Assembly: GCF_009796865.1 (NCBI RefSeq)
Contig: NZ_CP047028.1
Coordinates: 3,410,001 to 3,474,000, forward strand
From: Formosa sp. L2A11
Lineage (GTDB): Bacteria > Bacteroidota > Bacteroidia > Flavobacteriales > Flavobacteriaceae
DNA length: 64,000 nucleotides
Direction: 5' to 3'
The position numbers and the translations under genes are program-made. Of this stretch, positions 1-8,998 are shown piece after piece (position 1 is the first letter of the stretch; each line of letters begins with the position of its first letter). The notes beneath the pieces were generated by a model. The model ran no database searches, was not told the DNA's origin, and saw only the letters and a program-made list of their open reading frames with translations.

Positions 1-160
1 TTTTATTTCTAATTTTTTGTCTTATATATTAAGTTGCACTATTTATGTATAAAATAAATTTTATTTACCTTTAAATAATTCAACGGTACGTTTAAGCAAT
101 ATACATCCAGTGCTAAAAGGTTAAAGCGTGATACATTTTTTAACTATTAAAACAAATACA

Positions 161-1363
161 TTAATGCCAAGTAATTTTAGATTTTTTTGTATCTGTATTT
201 ACCCAAACACTCGCGTGTTCAAATTCACGAGTAAAAATCCATCCATCAGGAGTTTCTCTTTTAAATTCTCCTTTAGGACTTCCTAATGGTTTTTGTAAAG
301 CAGGGTAATCTACTAGATTTCCATCGTCTAAATTCCATCCCCAATTCCATTGAAAATACGAATATGGCTGAGCTCCGATAAGGAAACAGGCTTGAAAATA
401 TTCTAACTGATCTTTAGACCGTTGTTCCATCCCTTCTGTGTCGGTAGCTCCAATAGTAATATCCGTTTTCTTTTTCCCTTTTGCTCCGAAACGGTAAATT
501 GATATTTTGCCATCTTTCGCAATTCTAGCCATATCCTTCCATTCTTCCAGTAGATTTTCTTTATTGGTAACACTACTATTGTAGTGTTCAAAGAAAAAGG
601 CATCACAATGCGGATAGACCTCCTCGGTTTTAGCCGCATTATTACCTACTAATATTTTATCTGGTCCCATTTGTTTTTTAAGCTCAGCCATCATTTCACC
701 TTTAGCTTTTGCTATTTCGGCAATCTGATTGTTAGGATAATCTGAATTTAATCCTACATTCATTCGATCGATAAAAATACCATCGGCTCCCGAAATCTCG
801 ATACCTTTTACAGCCGACTCGACCCACCATTTTCTAAAATCAGGATTTAAAGCATCAAAATAGTACGAAAAACTAGGTTTAGTTTTTACTCTTAATTTTT
901 CAGTTTTCGGATCAACAAATAAAAATTTTTCTAATTCTGGATTTTTGGCAATACCTTCTGGCGTAAATTCTTGATTAAATCGCGGGTAAGGCCATGCCAA
1001 ATATGAATTATAATAAAACAATACTTTGGTCTCTGGTTTTATCTTATGAAACGCTTCCACTTCATGCTTTGTCCCTAAAACCTGATCACCAAGTTCATTA
1101 TAAGCATGCGATTTTTCAATACAGATGAAATCGGTACGATCGGATATAAATTTAACCTCATCCGGTTTTAATACACGGTCTATATCTCCAAAATGGTAGT
1201 ACATGGGCGTCGCGTCCCAGCTAAATTCTGGATAAAATAATTTTGCATTAGATGCCGTGTCTTCACTCACTTTTTTATTGGTTGATTTCTTTTGCTTACA
1301 CGAATATAATCCTATGATTAGCAAGCAAATGACACCGAAAGCACTTCTTCTAGATATGTTCAT
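161..1363 (-). CDS. GHL15-like putative glycoside hydrolase, lipoprotein
   Basis: Predicted outer-membrane or periplasmic lipoprotein of 400 residues. The N-terminus has a hydrophobic stretch ending in a lipobox (LIIGLYSC, Cys at about residue 22). The rest resembles the putative TIM-barrel glycosidases grouped as GHL15 (hypothetical glycosyl hydrolase 15): YYHFGDIDRVL, FICIEKSH, KVLFYYNSYLAWP, the acidic strand end DGIFIDRMN, ILVGNNAA and a C-terminal ASVWVNT segment. No activity is known to me for the group. It is the last gene of the unit beginning at 7497 and is about half identical to the protein at 7766-8980. The two probably act on related linkages of the same glycan. The family call is from motif recall, not a search. 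Confidence 0.7.
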   Translation of the reverse strand: MNISRRSAFGVICLLIIGLYSCKQKKSTNKKVSEDTASNAKLFYPEFSWDATPMYYHFGDIDRVLKPDEVKFISDRTDFICIEKSHAYNELGDQVLGTKHEVEAFHKIKPETKVLFYYNSYLAWPYPRFNQEFTPEGIAKNPELEKFLFVDPKTEKLRVKTKPSFSYYFDALNPDFRKWWVESAVKGIEISGADGIFIDRMNVGLNSDYPNNQIAEIAKAKGEMMAELKKQMGPDKILVGNNAAKTEEVYPHCDAFFFEHYNSSVTNKENLLEEWKDMARIAKDGKISIYRFGAKGKKKTDITIGATDTEGMEQRSKDQLEYFQACFLIGAQPYSYFQWNWGWNLDDGNLVDYPALQKPLGSPKGEFKRETPDGWIFTREFEHASVWVNTDTKKSKITWH

Positions 1364-1412
1364 TTTTTTTGGTTTTAAATTTTATTCTATCGATTTAACT
1401 ACTCCTAATTTA

Positions 1413-2666
1413 TTACAATCGTGATTTTAATTCCCTCCTAACTTCCTCGGCAGTTGGGTCCTTTGCTAGTATTACCCCATTTTCATCAATAAGAAACATG
1501 CCGCCACCGCTGCCATCGACATTATATTTTTGCCAAATCTTATTTTGTCTATCGAGTTCCACTAAATTTAACCATTCCCATTGTTCTTTTTCTAAAAATT
1601 CAACTAGTCTGTCGGTATTTTTAAATTCTCCAGCAACGCCTATTATGGTAAATCCTTTGTCTTTAAACTCTTCATATAGAGGAACCATCGTTCTGCTTTT
1701 CGCTATACAAGGCCCACACCAAGTAGCCCATAAATCTAATAATGCCATTTTTCCATCAATTTTATCAGAAAGTTTAATTTCATTTCCATTTAAGTCAGGT
1801 GCAGAAAAATCCGTATATTTTTTTCCGACTTTAATGTTCTCTATTGCATTTGTTAAGTTTGAGGCCAATTTGTTGTATGGATGATTAGGGTTTGCTTTTG
1901 AAAGTATTTGAAGATTTTTTTTAGCCATATTAATATCCATATTCTCTTTATTGTACATAAGATCTTTTATAAAAAATGAATAGGATACAATAGAAGGATT
2001 ATGTTCTATGTAGTCTTGCTGAAATATTTTTTGCTCTTCGTAAATTGGTTTTAATTTACTTTCTATTATTTCTGCTTTTGGACTTAAATGTTGATTGGCT
2101 TCTTTTAAATCTCCAAGTTTTTCATAAATAATAATTTTTTCATCGTGGCTTTTAGTTTTTCTTAATTCTGCATATAGTAATTTTGCTTTATCACTATGAT
2201 ATTGGTCATTTTCATATAGTAAACGTTTACTATCTTGTAATGGTTTTAGTCTTGAGTTGAATCTATTGTCGTAATTTTCTTTGTATTCTTTATATTCAGA
2301 ATTTAGCTTGCCACCTATAACTTGGTTTTTGTCAAACTCCTCTTCAGAGTATATAGTTAGATCAATTTTTTCATTGTTCAAAAATAAAGGCATATATCTA
2401 CCTCCTTCATTTTTTGCTTTTCCCAAGAACAATTCAACAGATTCTGGAAAATCTAACTTTGTTTTATAATAGAATTTTCCATCTGTAACGGGTATTTCAA
2501 TTATTGAATCAGAATCAAAATACTGACCAGCTTTAACTAATAGAATGGATTTAGCATCTCCCCCTATTACTGTTCCGTTAATTCCAAGGCTTTGATCGGT
2601 TTTAGACGTACAGTTCCATAAGACTATGATACTTAGAAACAAGATTAAATTTTTGGTGATTTTCAT
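1413..2666 (-). CDS. TlpA/ResA-like thioredoxin-fold lipoprotein
   Basis: A 417-residue lipoprotein (lipobox LWNC, Cys19) with a C-terminal thioredoxin-like domain of the AhpC/TSA-TlpA type carrying the redox motif WCGPC within DLWATWCGPC, at about residues 315-320. The N-terminal 110 residues look like the DUF4369-type beta domain common in Bacteroidota TlpA proteins, and a charged helical linker joins the two. It presumably reduces or isomerises disulfides in the periplasm. It lies 49 nt downstream of the GHL15-like gene's start and is cotranscribed with lyase genes. Such proteins recur in Bacteroidota PULs without a proven role there. Function as a disulfide reductase is family knowledge; the partner is unknown. 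Confidence 0.85.
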   Translation of the reverse strand: MKITKNLILFLSIIVLWNCTSKTDQSLGINGTVIGGDAKSILLVKAGQYFDSDSIIEIPVTDGKFYYKTKLDFPESVELFLGKAKNEGGRYMPLFLNNEKIDLTIYSEEEFDKNQVIGGKLNSEYKEYKENYDNRFNSRLKPLQDSKRLLYENDQYHSDKAKLLYAELRKTKSHDEKIIIYEKLGDLKEANQHLSPKAEIIESKLKPIYEEQKIFQQDYIEHNPSIVSYSFFIKDLMYNKENMDINMAKKNLQILSKANPNHPYNKLASNLTNAIENIKVGKKYTDFSAPDLNGNEIKLSDKIDGKMALLDLWATWCGPCIAKSRTMVPLYEEFKDKGFTIIGVAGEFKNTDRLVEFLEKEQWEWLNLVELDRQNKIWQKYNVDGSGGGMFLIDENGVILAKDPTAEEVRRELKSRL

Positions 2667-2721
2667 TTTTGTTATGGGTTTGGTCTTGGATTTTGGAATT
2701 TATATTTTGGGATTTCACGTT

Positions 2722-5496
2722 CTAATCCAACTCCACCTCACGGAAATCACCAACACCAAATGCCTTCTCCGAGCTGCCCTTAGTTATACTTACAGCCACG
2801 TCATTATCCAACCACAGTTGGCCCTTTTTAAATTCTAAAACTACATTTCCTATCGCATTAGCTGAGATAGTATAATCTTTAGCTTTAATCGTTTTACCCT
2901 TACCAACAAAAACAATCCAGTCTCCATTTTTTTCGGTTCCTATTAGTGTATATGTCGCATCGGTTTGCATGTCTTTATAGCTTACCAAATTATGATTAGC
3001 AGATGAAAACACCACATCTTTACGTCCTGATTTATGAGATACATGTAATCCAACAAATTCAGTATTGCCATTCGCATCTTCAAAACTTGAAATATTGGCA
3101 ATGCTCTTCCCTTTAGCTGACGTAAACGGTTCGAAAACCGATACAAATGGGTGTTCCCAAGCGGCACCATGTTGTCTCGCAGTAAGCGTTAAATATGGCG
3201 ATTTATCTGCTTCATATGGTAAGCCTTTATTACCTTTAAATGCTTTTACCGGAGGTGCTTTTATAGAGAACACTTCGCGTCCTTCAGCACCTTTCATCCA
3301 AACATTCATAAATACGTCTGACTTACCTTCTTCCATATCAATTTTCCATTCGGCTTGATAGTCGTCATCCAATGTTATCGATTTTTTATCCCACATATAA
3401 TCTAAGGCATACAAATGTCCGCCAGCAAATCCCATTTCATCACTAGAAGTTAAGGCTAAAGGTTTTCCGTTGGCATCCATAATCGACATAGTTTGACCTA
3501 AATTATGATAAAAATAATCGTGGAATTTATCGCCTCCTTTTTGTTTTTTAGAACGGAATACATCTATATAATATCCTGTTTCTGCTCCCGTTTTTACAAT
3601 ACTCACCAAACGCGTTTGATCACTCTGAGTTTCTGGCTCTAGGAAATACACATCGGAATACGTGATATCTTTATAATAGCCTGTTTTTTGTTCTGCTTTT
3701 GGATACTCTCCATTTAAGTCGAATGCATGATAACTCATCATCTCTGTATAAGATGATACGCCATCTACCATTACGGTATTGTGCGCCGGAAATTGCGAAT
3801 AATATTCTAAATAAATCGGTTGTAAATAGCCGGCACCTTTTCCTGGATCTGCACCTTGTACAAGCCCTTTTCCATACAACTCCATGTTAATTCCATTGGC
3901 ATGCATATGGTTTCCTAAAGAACCGTTTAATGAAACCATCATCCCATCGGTTCCGGTTCCCATACGCTGTACATGCCAGCTGACGTTAGGCGCATAAAAC
4001 GTTTGTGTTATATAATCTGCTGCATCTGCTGTCTCGTATTTCGGATTCAGTTCTAAAGGTTTATTAGCAAAGAATGAACTCATTTCTGCTCTTGGTTTTC
4101 TCGCCTTACCGCTCTTTGTTTCTGGCGTAAACAATTTATAAAGCCCTGTAAATTCTTCTTCTAAAGGTTTATCATTTGTTTTCTGAGCGATACGAATCAT
4201 ATCTTCAAAAGCGTCTGTACTTAATTGCCCGTAATAACTATCTCCAAAGGCTACTGTTTGTCCGTTAGGAAATAAATATTGTGGTAACATTTTAACCGCT
4301 TTGCCCATCACTGGTGTATATGGTAAAATATTATGGTCGAACGTATGATTAAAATCTTCTATAAAATGTGTTAAATCTTTAGTCACACCTATAGAATAGC
4401 CCGGACATTCTGCCCAAACTCCGGTTTCCATATCATACCCAAAATCCATAAATTTATGAAGAGACCATTGGCGTGCAGAAGTTTGATTTAAAATATAATC
4501 GATATAATACTCACGCCCTTTACTATCTCTATAGTTTTTATTATCCTGTAACACCATAGCTGCCTTTAAAATGGTTTTAGCTTGATGTAAATTCCAGTTG
4601 TTTTGAGGCACTCCATTTTTAATGATTAAGTCCGTCCATTTCTTTATCGTTGCATCGTAAACTTCAATTTTATCAGGATGATTGTTTTCTATATAGGTAT
4701 GAAGAAAATCGTATAGCTCTGATACCGTAATTAACGTGTTTTCGTGAATCACTTGGAAGCACGTTAAACCTACCAAAGTCTGAATATGACCGTTTAATAA
4801 ATCTATAGGCTCATTTCTATAGTACATCCCAGTCATATAGGTATCGAAGATATCAAATGCAAATTTTGCATATGCCTCCTCTTCTTCCAACCAATATACA
4901 AAAGCTGCATCGCGTGCATAACTCACTAATTTCTCATTGTGTTTGTGAATAATCCCTCCAGTTGCAGATTGCTCTACCCATTCTAAAGGTTTGCCTTCTT
5001 TTGTTTTATTTCTAAGATACAGTCCGCGTTCGTCATCCATATACGGCAATATGTCTTCCAAGTCTGGCATTACATAATTGGTCGTGTAATCTCGAGCTCC
5101 TGTATAACGCACGGTTGGAACAGGCGCTTCACCATCGGCATGCGAATAATACACACCATCAATATATACATTAGTCGATTTTGTTTTCCAATACATCATT
5201 AAACGCGATACCATCCATTCCGGATCTGTTTCGTGACGTGTTACATGGGTATCAATACGTTCGTGAATACCAGCAAGTACATCTTGTGCCCAATCTTCTT
5301 TTTTAATGGTCTTTTCTAAACCTTTTTTCTCGGATTGGGTAATGTATAATCTTGGATAGCCTTGCTCGAATTCGTTTGGCAAAGGAATCGTGTTGTCGTT
5401 CTGAGCATGTAATCCTGCCGAAAGCATGCAAAGCCCCAAAGCTAATAGCCCACTTTTAATATCTTTTAAATTGATGTATTTATAGGTTGTAAACAT
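2722..5496 (-). CDS. Heparinase II/III-like polysaccharide lyase (924 aa)
   Basis: Secreted protein with signal peptide (GLCMLSAGLHAQ) and the layout of heparinase II/III-type lyases: an N-terminal alpha/alpha-toroid followed by beta-sandwich domains. Three active-site signatures are visible: QNNWNLHQAK (Asn-Trp-Asn), WAECPGYS (Glu and a candidate catalytic Tyr), and GNHMHANG at about residue 526 (Asn-His and His-x-His). A later AHNTVMVDG segment is also typical. It should cleave a uronic-acid-containing chain by beta-elimination outside or in the periplasm. It is clearly paralogous to the 936- and 890-residue lyases at 24666 and 27477. The CAZy PL family cannot be fixed by eye. It starts 48 nt after the 650-aa lyase ends. 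Confidence 0.85.
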   Translation of the reverse strand: MFTTYKYINLKDIKSGLLALGLCMLSAGLHAQNDNTIPLPNEFEQGYPRLYITQSEKKGLEKTIKKEDWAQDVLAGIHERIDTHVTRHETDPEWMVSRLMMYWKTKSTNVYIDGVYYSHADGEAPVPTVRYTGARDYTTNYVMPDLEDILPYMDDERGLYLRNKTKEGKPLEWVEQSATGGIIHKHNEKLVSYARDAAFVYWLEEEEAYAKFAFDIFDTYMTGMYYRNEPIDLLNGHIQTLVGLTCFQVIHENTLITVSELYDFLHTYIENNHPDKIEVYDATIKKWTDLIIKNGVPQNNWNLHQAKTILKAAMVLQDNKNYRDSKGREYYIDYILNQTSARQWSLHKFMDFGYDMETGVWAECPGYSIGVTKDLTHFIEDFNHTFDHNILPYTPVMGKAVKMLPQYLFPNGQTVAFGDSYYGQLSTDAFEDMIRIAQKTNDKPLEEEFTGLYKLFTPETKSGKARKPRAEMSSFFANKPLELNPKYETADAADYITQTFYAPNVSWHVQRMGTGTDGMMVSLNGSLGNHMHANGINMELYGKGLVQGADPGKGAGYLQPIYLEYYSQFPAHNTVMVDGVSSYTEMMSYHAFDLNGEYPKAEQKTGYYKDITYSDVYFLEPETQSDQTRLVSIVKTGAETGYYIDVFRSKKQKGGDKFHDYFYHNLGQTMSIMDANGKPLALTSSDEMGFAGGHLYALDYMWDKKSITLDDDYQAEWKIDMEEGKSDVFMNVWMKGAEGREVFSIKAPPVKAFKGNKGLPYEADKSPYLTLTARQHGAAWEHPFVSVFEPFTSAKGKSIANISSFEDANGNTEFVGLHVSHKSGRKDVVFSSANHNLVSYKDMQTDATYTLIGTEKNGDWIVFVGKGKTIKAKDYTISANAIGNVVLEFKKGQLWLDNDVAVSITKGSSEKAFGVGDFREVELD

Positions 5497-5544
5497 GGTA
5501 ATTGTTTAATTAGTTTGTTTAGTTATAATTTGTTTGTTGCTGTT

Positions 5545-7497
5545 TTATAGCGGCGTATAAATCACGCGTATTTTACCCGTTTTAGCTTTTGAATTTGCTT
5601 GAATACCGATACGATACGCTGGAGCTCCTTCGCGTAAATGCTCTACTGGTACTAATACATCTTTTATAGACACCTTAAACCCTTCACTTTCAATTTCTGC
5701 TTTTACTTTCTGATGGTCTGATGTTAAAATAACGGTATGATCATCTACGACTTCGTAATCGTTTAACGTCATAATAGCGATTCCGAATTCAACGGATTCA
5801 GAGGCTACAAAATAATCTTCAATAGTAATGGTTCCGTTCCCTGATTTATCATTAACCATGGTACGTTCTAAAGTTTGTAGCATCGGTAATTCGTAAGCTG
5901 GTTTAATATCTACCACGACGCGATCTTTAGTATCACTAAATTCTGTCTCCTTAAAAACACCTTTAAACTCCTTACCGTTAGATTGTAATGTATTATTTAT
6001 TAAAGGCACCGGATGTCCCCAAGAACTACGTGCTTTATTATTAGGCGAAAAAGAACCGGCACGGTACGATGGCGCACCAATATCTCCAGACATAATATCT
6101 GAACCTAAAACCAAGGTATATGTTCCGACATCACTATGATTATGATTTTCGGCATTGTGTCCCGCTTTTAAAGCTATTGAAAATGGATTATCTTGTTTTC
6201 CTCTGGAAATAATCATTCCAAAATCATTATAAAATGTATGATTTGGTAATTCTGTAACTACAGGGTTTTCTTGAACTTTAAAAAGATCTGGATCGTTCCA
6301 AGCGACTAACTGTTCTGCAGCCTCTTCCATTCTAATTTCGTTAGGCACAACGGCACCATAATGTTTCGCTGATAATACATTTGCAAAATTACTTCCTGAA
6401 CTTGAAATAGACGATACACCATCTGCAAATGGAGCACATCTGCCTTCTTGAATTTCGAAATTCTCAGGAAAGTTTCCTACATTTCTCAATTTTTCTGGAT
6501 TATTGAATTTAAACAAATCGATATGTCCGTCTGAATAATCGTAAATAATTTGAGCTAAATATAAATAGTGACCAAAACCATATCCCCAATAGCCTAAACC
6601 TTCGGAACAATAACCATCGTCCCCAAAACCACTTAAATAATATGCCATACTATTTATGGCAGCTCCAACTGCAGCTATACGTTTTTCATAATTATCTGAA
6701 TTTGTAATGATGGCTAAAATCGCACCACTTGTACACACAGAATTCCAATTACTGGTACTTTTAATCCATGTGTTATTTTCGTCTAAAAATGCTGTGCTTT
6801 TTAAATATGTATCCGTAATACGTCTTTGTATATTAGTATTGATTTGATTGCGTAGATCTTGAGGTAATTTATCTTCTAAAAGTGATTCTGTTAACGCTAA
6901 TACCGATCCGAATTTACGAGCTCCTAAATCTATAGAGACACGTCTCCCTTCTAAAATGCCATTATTTTTATCGTCGTGATTAGGATGTACCCAAGATTTC
7001 ATGGCTATAATAGAATCTGAAAACGTTTCTATTTGAGGTAAAAAACGGCCTTTGTTCTCGATACATTCTGCTAGCACAAAATGTTCCAATTTATCCATTG
7101 TACGATAATATCTTGGCTTATAAATACCTCTATTTCCGTCTTTATTGGCCAAACGATAAATACTATCTGTAATTGGCACTTCTGGTTTACTATCTAACAA
7201 ACCGTTTGCCTTTTCTAAATATGTCTTTCCAGATGTAGATGCTGCAACCTTGTTCCAATATTCACGATCTGTTATTTTTGGAGCGGGCTGAAAATGATCT
7301 TCAGGCATTGCTTTTTTAAGCAACTCCATTTGCTTTGGTGTCGGATATAAAGTATCTGAATTACCTAAATCTAGATAATCTTGAATATTTAAAGTTTCAA
7401 GTTTTTTCTCAGAAGGTGTTTCACATGAAGTCGCAAAAACCAACATTGATACCAAGAATAGTAAAATAGATTGGAATGATATTTTTTTTAAGGTCAT
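5545..7497 (-). CDS. Heparinase II/III-like polysaccharide lyase, lipoprotein (650 aa)
   Basis: A 650-residue lipoprotein (LVFATSC, Cys25) with a shorter heparinase II/III-like architecture than the other three lyases here. Signatures are STSNWNS, the motif SEGLGYWGYG with a candidate catalytic Tyr, and AENHNHSDVGTY, which supplies the conserved Asn-His-x-His, followed by a beta-sandwich C-terminal half. It is expected to eliminate across a uronic acid linkage. The length suits exolytic or oligosaccharide lyases, but that is inference. It heads the last transcription unit of the window: a promoter with the locus-wide operator lies 71-140 nt upstream of its start, and the larger lyase, TlpA-like and GHL15-like genes follow closely. 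Confidence 0.85.
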   Translation of the reverse strand: MTLKKISFQSILLFLVSMLVFATSCETPSEKKLETLNIQDYLDLGNSDTLYPTPKQMELLKKAMPEDHFQPAPKITDREYWNKVAASTSGKTYLEKANGLLDSKPEVPITDSIYRLANKDGNRGIYKPRYYRTMDKLEHFVLAECIENKGRFLPQIETFSDSIIAMKSWVHPNHDDKNNGILEGRRVSIDLGARKFGSVLALTESLLEDKLPQDLRNQINTNIQRRITDTYLKSTAFLDENNTWIKSTSNWNSVCTSGAILAIITNSDNYEKRIAAVGAAINSMAYYLSGFGDDGYCSEGLGYWGYGFGHYLYLAQIIYDYSDGHIDLFKFNNPEKLRNVGNFPENFEIQEGRCAPFADGVSSISSSGSNFANVLSAKHYGAVVPNEIRMEEAAEQLVAWNDPDLFKVQENPVVTELPNHTFYNDFGMIISRGKQDNPFSIALKAGHNAENHNHSDVGTYTLVLGSDIMSGDIGAPSYRAGSFSPNNKARSSWGHPVPLINNTLQSNGKEFKGVFKETEFSDTKDRVVVDIKPAYELPMLQTLERTMVNDKSGNGTITIEDYFVASESVEFGIAIMTLNDYEVVDDHTVILTSDHQKVKAEIESEGFKVSIKDVLVPVEHLREGAPAYRIGIQANSKAKTGKIRVIYTPL

Positions 7498-7567
7498 AAT
7501 ATAGAAGTTAAGTCATCTGCCGTTAAAAAAATAAACAGCATGAATACCATATATTTTAATACTATAA

Positions 7568-7635
7568 CAATACTATTTTTTTTAAATCACATTCGCTGTA
7601 AATCATAGTTCATTCTTTATAAACTATGTTCCTTT
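7568..7635 (-). promoter_or_regulatory. Promoter and operator of the lyase unit (site A)
   Basis: On the plus strand CAATACTA (7568-7575) reads TAGTATTG on the transcribed side, close to the Bacteroidota -7 element TAnnTTTG. Exactly 50 nt away lies the core TATAAACTATG (7618-7628), flanked by GTTCA (7608-7612) and GTTCCTTT (7628-7635). The same spacing recurs at seven other units in this window. The -7 element is 71 nt from the start codon. Operator function is inferred from recurrence. Confidence 0.6.
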
Positions 7636-7765
7636 ATCACTATTTCTACTAATATATCCGGGATTGAAAGCATAAATAAGAATATGTACTAATATATATA
7701 TTAAGTTTAGAAGCATTGGGTTCTTATTAAAAAGAGTCTCTCTAAATGTTATAAAAACAAACTAT

Positions 7766-8980
7766 TTATTTCCAAGTTATTTTAGCTTTTCTATTTTCGG
7801 TATCTAACCATACACTCGCATGTTCAAATTCGCGAGTAAACTCCCACCCTACTGGAGTTACACGTTTGTAAGCGCCTTTTGGAGCACCTAAAGGTTTAGA
7901 AAGTTCTGGATAGTTTACTAAATTTCCATCGGCTAAATTCCAAGACCAATTATATTGAAAATAAGCATACGGTTGTGCTCCAATAAGGTAACACGCTTGA
8001 TAAAATGTAACTTGATCTTGAGACAGTTTTGGCATTGCTGCCTGTTTTGTTTTTTTATCAGCTTTAGCTAATGCCGTTCCTGTTGTTTTTGCTCCAAAAC
8101 GGTAAATAGATATTTTTCCTGCTTTGGCAATCTTAAGCATCTGATCCCATTCTTTTAACAATACTTCTTTAGTTGTAAATTCTTGTCCTGCATGTTCAAA
8201 CATAAAAGCATCTGCAGACGGAAATACAGCCTCGACTTCTGCCGCATTATTTCCTAAAACTATTTTATCTGGTCCTAATTTATTTTTCAAAGCTGCCATT
8301 AACTCGCCTTGTGCTTTTGCAACCTCAGCACTTTTATCTTCACGTAAATAATCAAAACCATGCATTTGATCTATAAATGCTCCATCTGCTCCAGATTCTT
8401 CTACGCCTTTGGCAACTGTATCTACCCACCATTTGCGAAAATCAGGATTTAAAACATCGAAAAAATACACCAATTGAATGTAATGATCTCTGTAAGCTAG
8501 TGCTCCTGTTTCTGGATCTTTAAGTAAAAACGCTTTAAGATCTGGATGATTATTGATCTGTTCTGGTGTAAAATTCTTGCTATATGAACTAAATGGCCAG
8601 GCATACGCTGAGTTAAAATAAAACAACGCTTTTATTTCTGGTTTTTCCTTTTTAAAAGCAGCTATTTCATGTTTCGCACCAAGTTCTGAAGCGCCATAAA
8701 CTTTAAGCCCGTGTGATTTTTCTATGCATATAAAGTCTGTTCGTGCTGCTATATATGAAACCTCTTCTGGTGTTAATACGCGTTCTATATCTCCGAACAT
8801 ATAATACATGGGAGTGCTATTCCAATTGAATTTAGGATACCCTGGATTTGAAACATACACGCTACCATCGCTATTAAAATAAGATGTTTTGGCATCTGTT
8901 TGTGCGTTTAAATGTACCGATGTAAATAAGAGCAACATAATGGCACAAGTATATGTTAGATCTTGAAATTTATTTTTCAT
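7766..8980 (-). CDS. GHL15-like putative glycoside hydrolase, secreted
   Basis: A 404-residue protein with a cleavable signal peptide (LLLFTSVHLNAQ) rather than a lipobox. It is a paralogue of the lipoprotein at 161-1363 and shares MYYMFGDIERVL, FICIEKSH, KALFYFNSAYAWP, DFRKWWV, the acidic motif DGAFIDQMH, VLGNNAA and ISIYRFGAK. The conserved Asp in this motif and Glu in the FEH segment are candidate catalytic residues, by analogy with TIM-barrel glycosidases. It sits last in the GH3-sulfatase unit, 18 nt after the sulfatase gene. One copy anchored and one soluble suggests two positions in the same pathway. The activity is unknown; GHL15 is a provisional group. Confidence 0.7.
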   Translation of the reverse strand: MKNKFQDLTYTCAIMLLLFTSVHLNAQTDAKTSYFNSDGSVYVSNPGYPKFNWNSTPMYYMFGDIERVLTPEEVSYIAARTDFICIEKSHGLKVYGASELGAKHEIAAFKKEKPEIKALFYFNSAYAWPFSSYSKNFTPEQINNHPDLKAFLLKDPETGALAYRDHYIQLVYFFDVLNPDFRKWWVDTVAKGVEESGADGAFIDQMHGFDYLREDKSAEVAKAQGELMAALKNKLGPDKIVLGNNAAEVEAVFPSADAFMFEHAGQEFTTKEVLLKEWDQMLKIAKAGKISIYRFGAKTTGTALAKADKKTKQAAMPKLSQDQVTFYQACYLIGAQPYAYFQYNWSWNLADGNLVNYPELSKPLGAPKGAYKRVTPVGWEFTREFEHASVWLDTENRKAKITWK

Positions 8981-8998
8981 TGTAATTTATTTCAACTG

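Noticed and set aside
1-160. Terminator or gene after the last lyase unit
   Set aside because: The sequence is AT-rich with no stable hairpin plus T-run and no reading frame of interest.
1498-1884. 128-residue plus-strand frame opposite the TlpA-like gene
   Set aside because: Shadow of the minus-strand gene, which has clear domain motifs; the plus-strand product has none.
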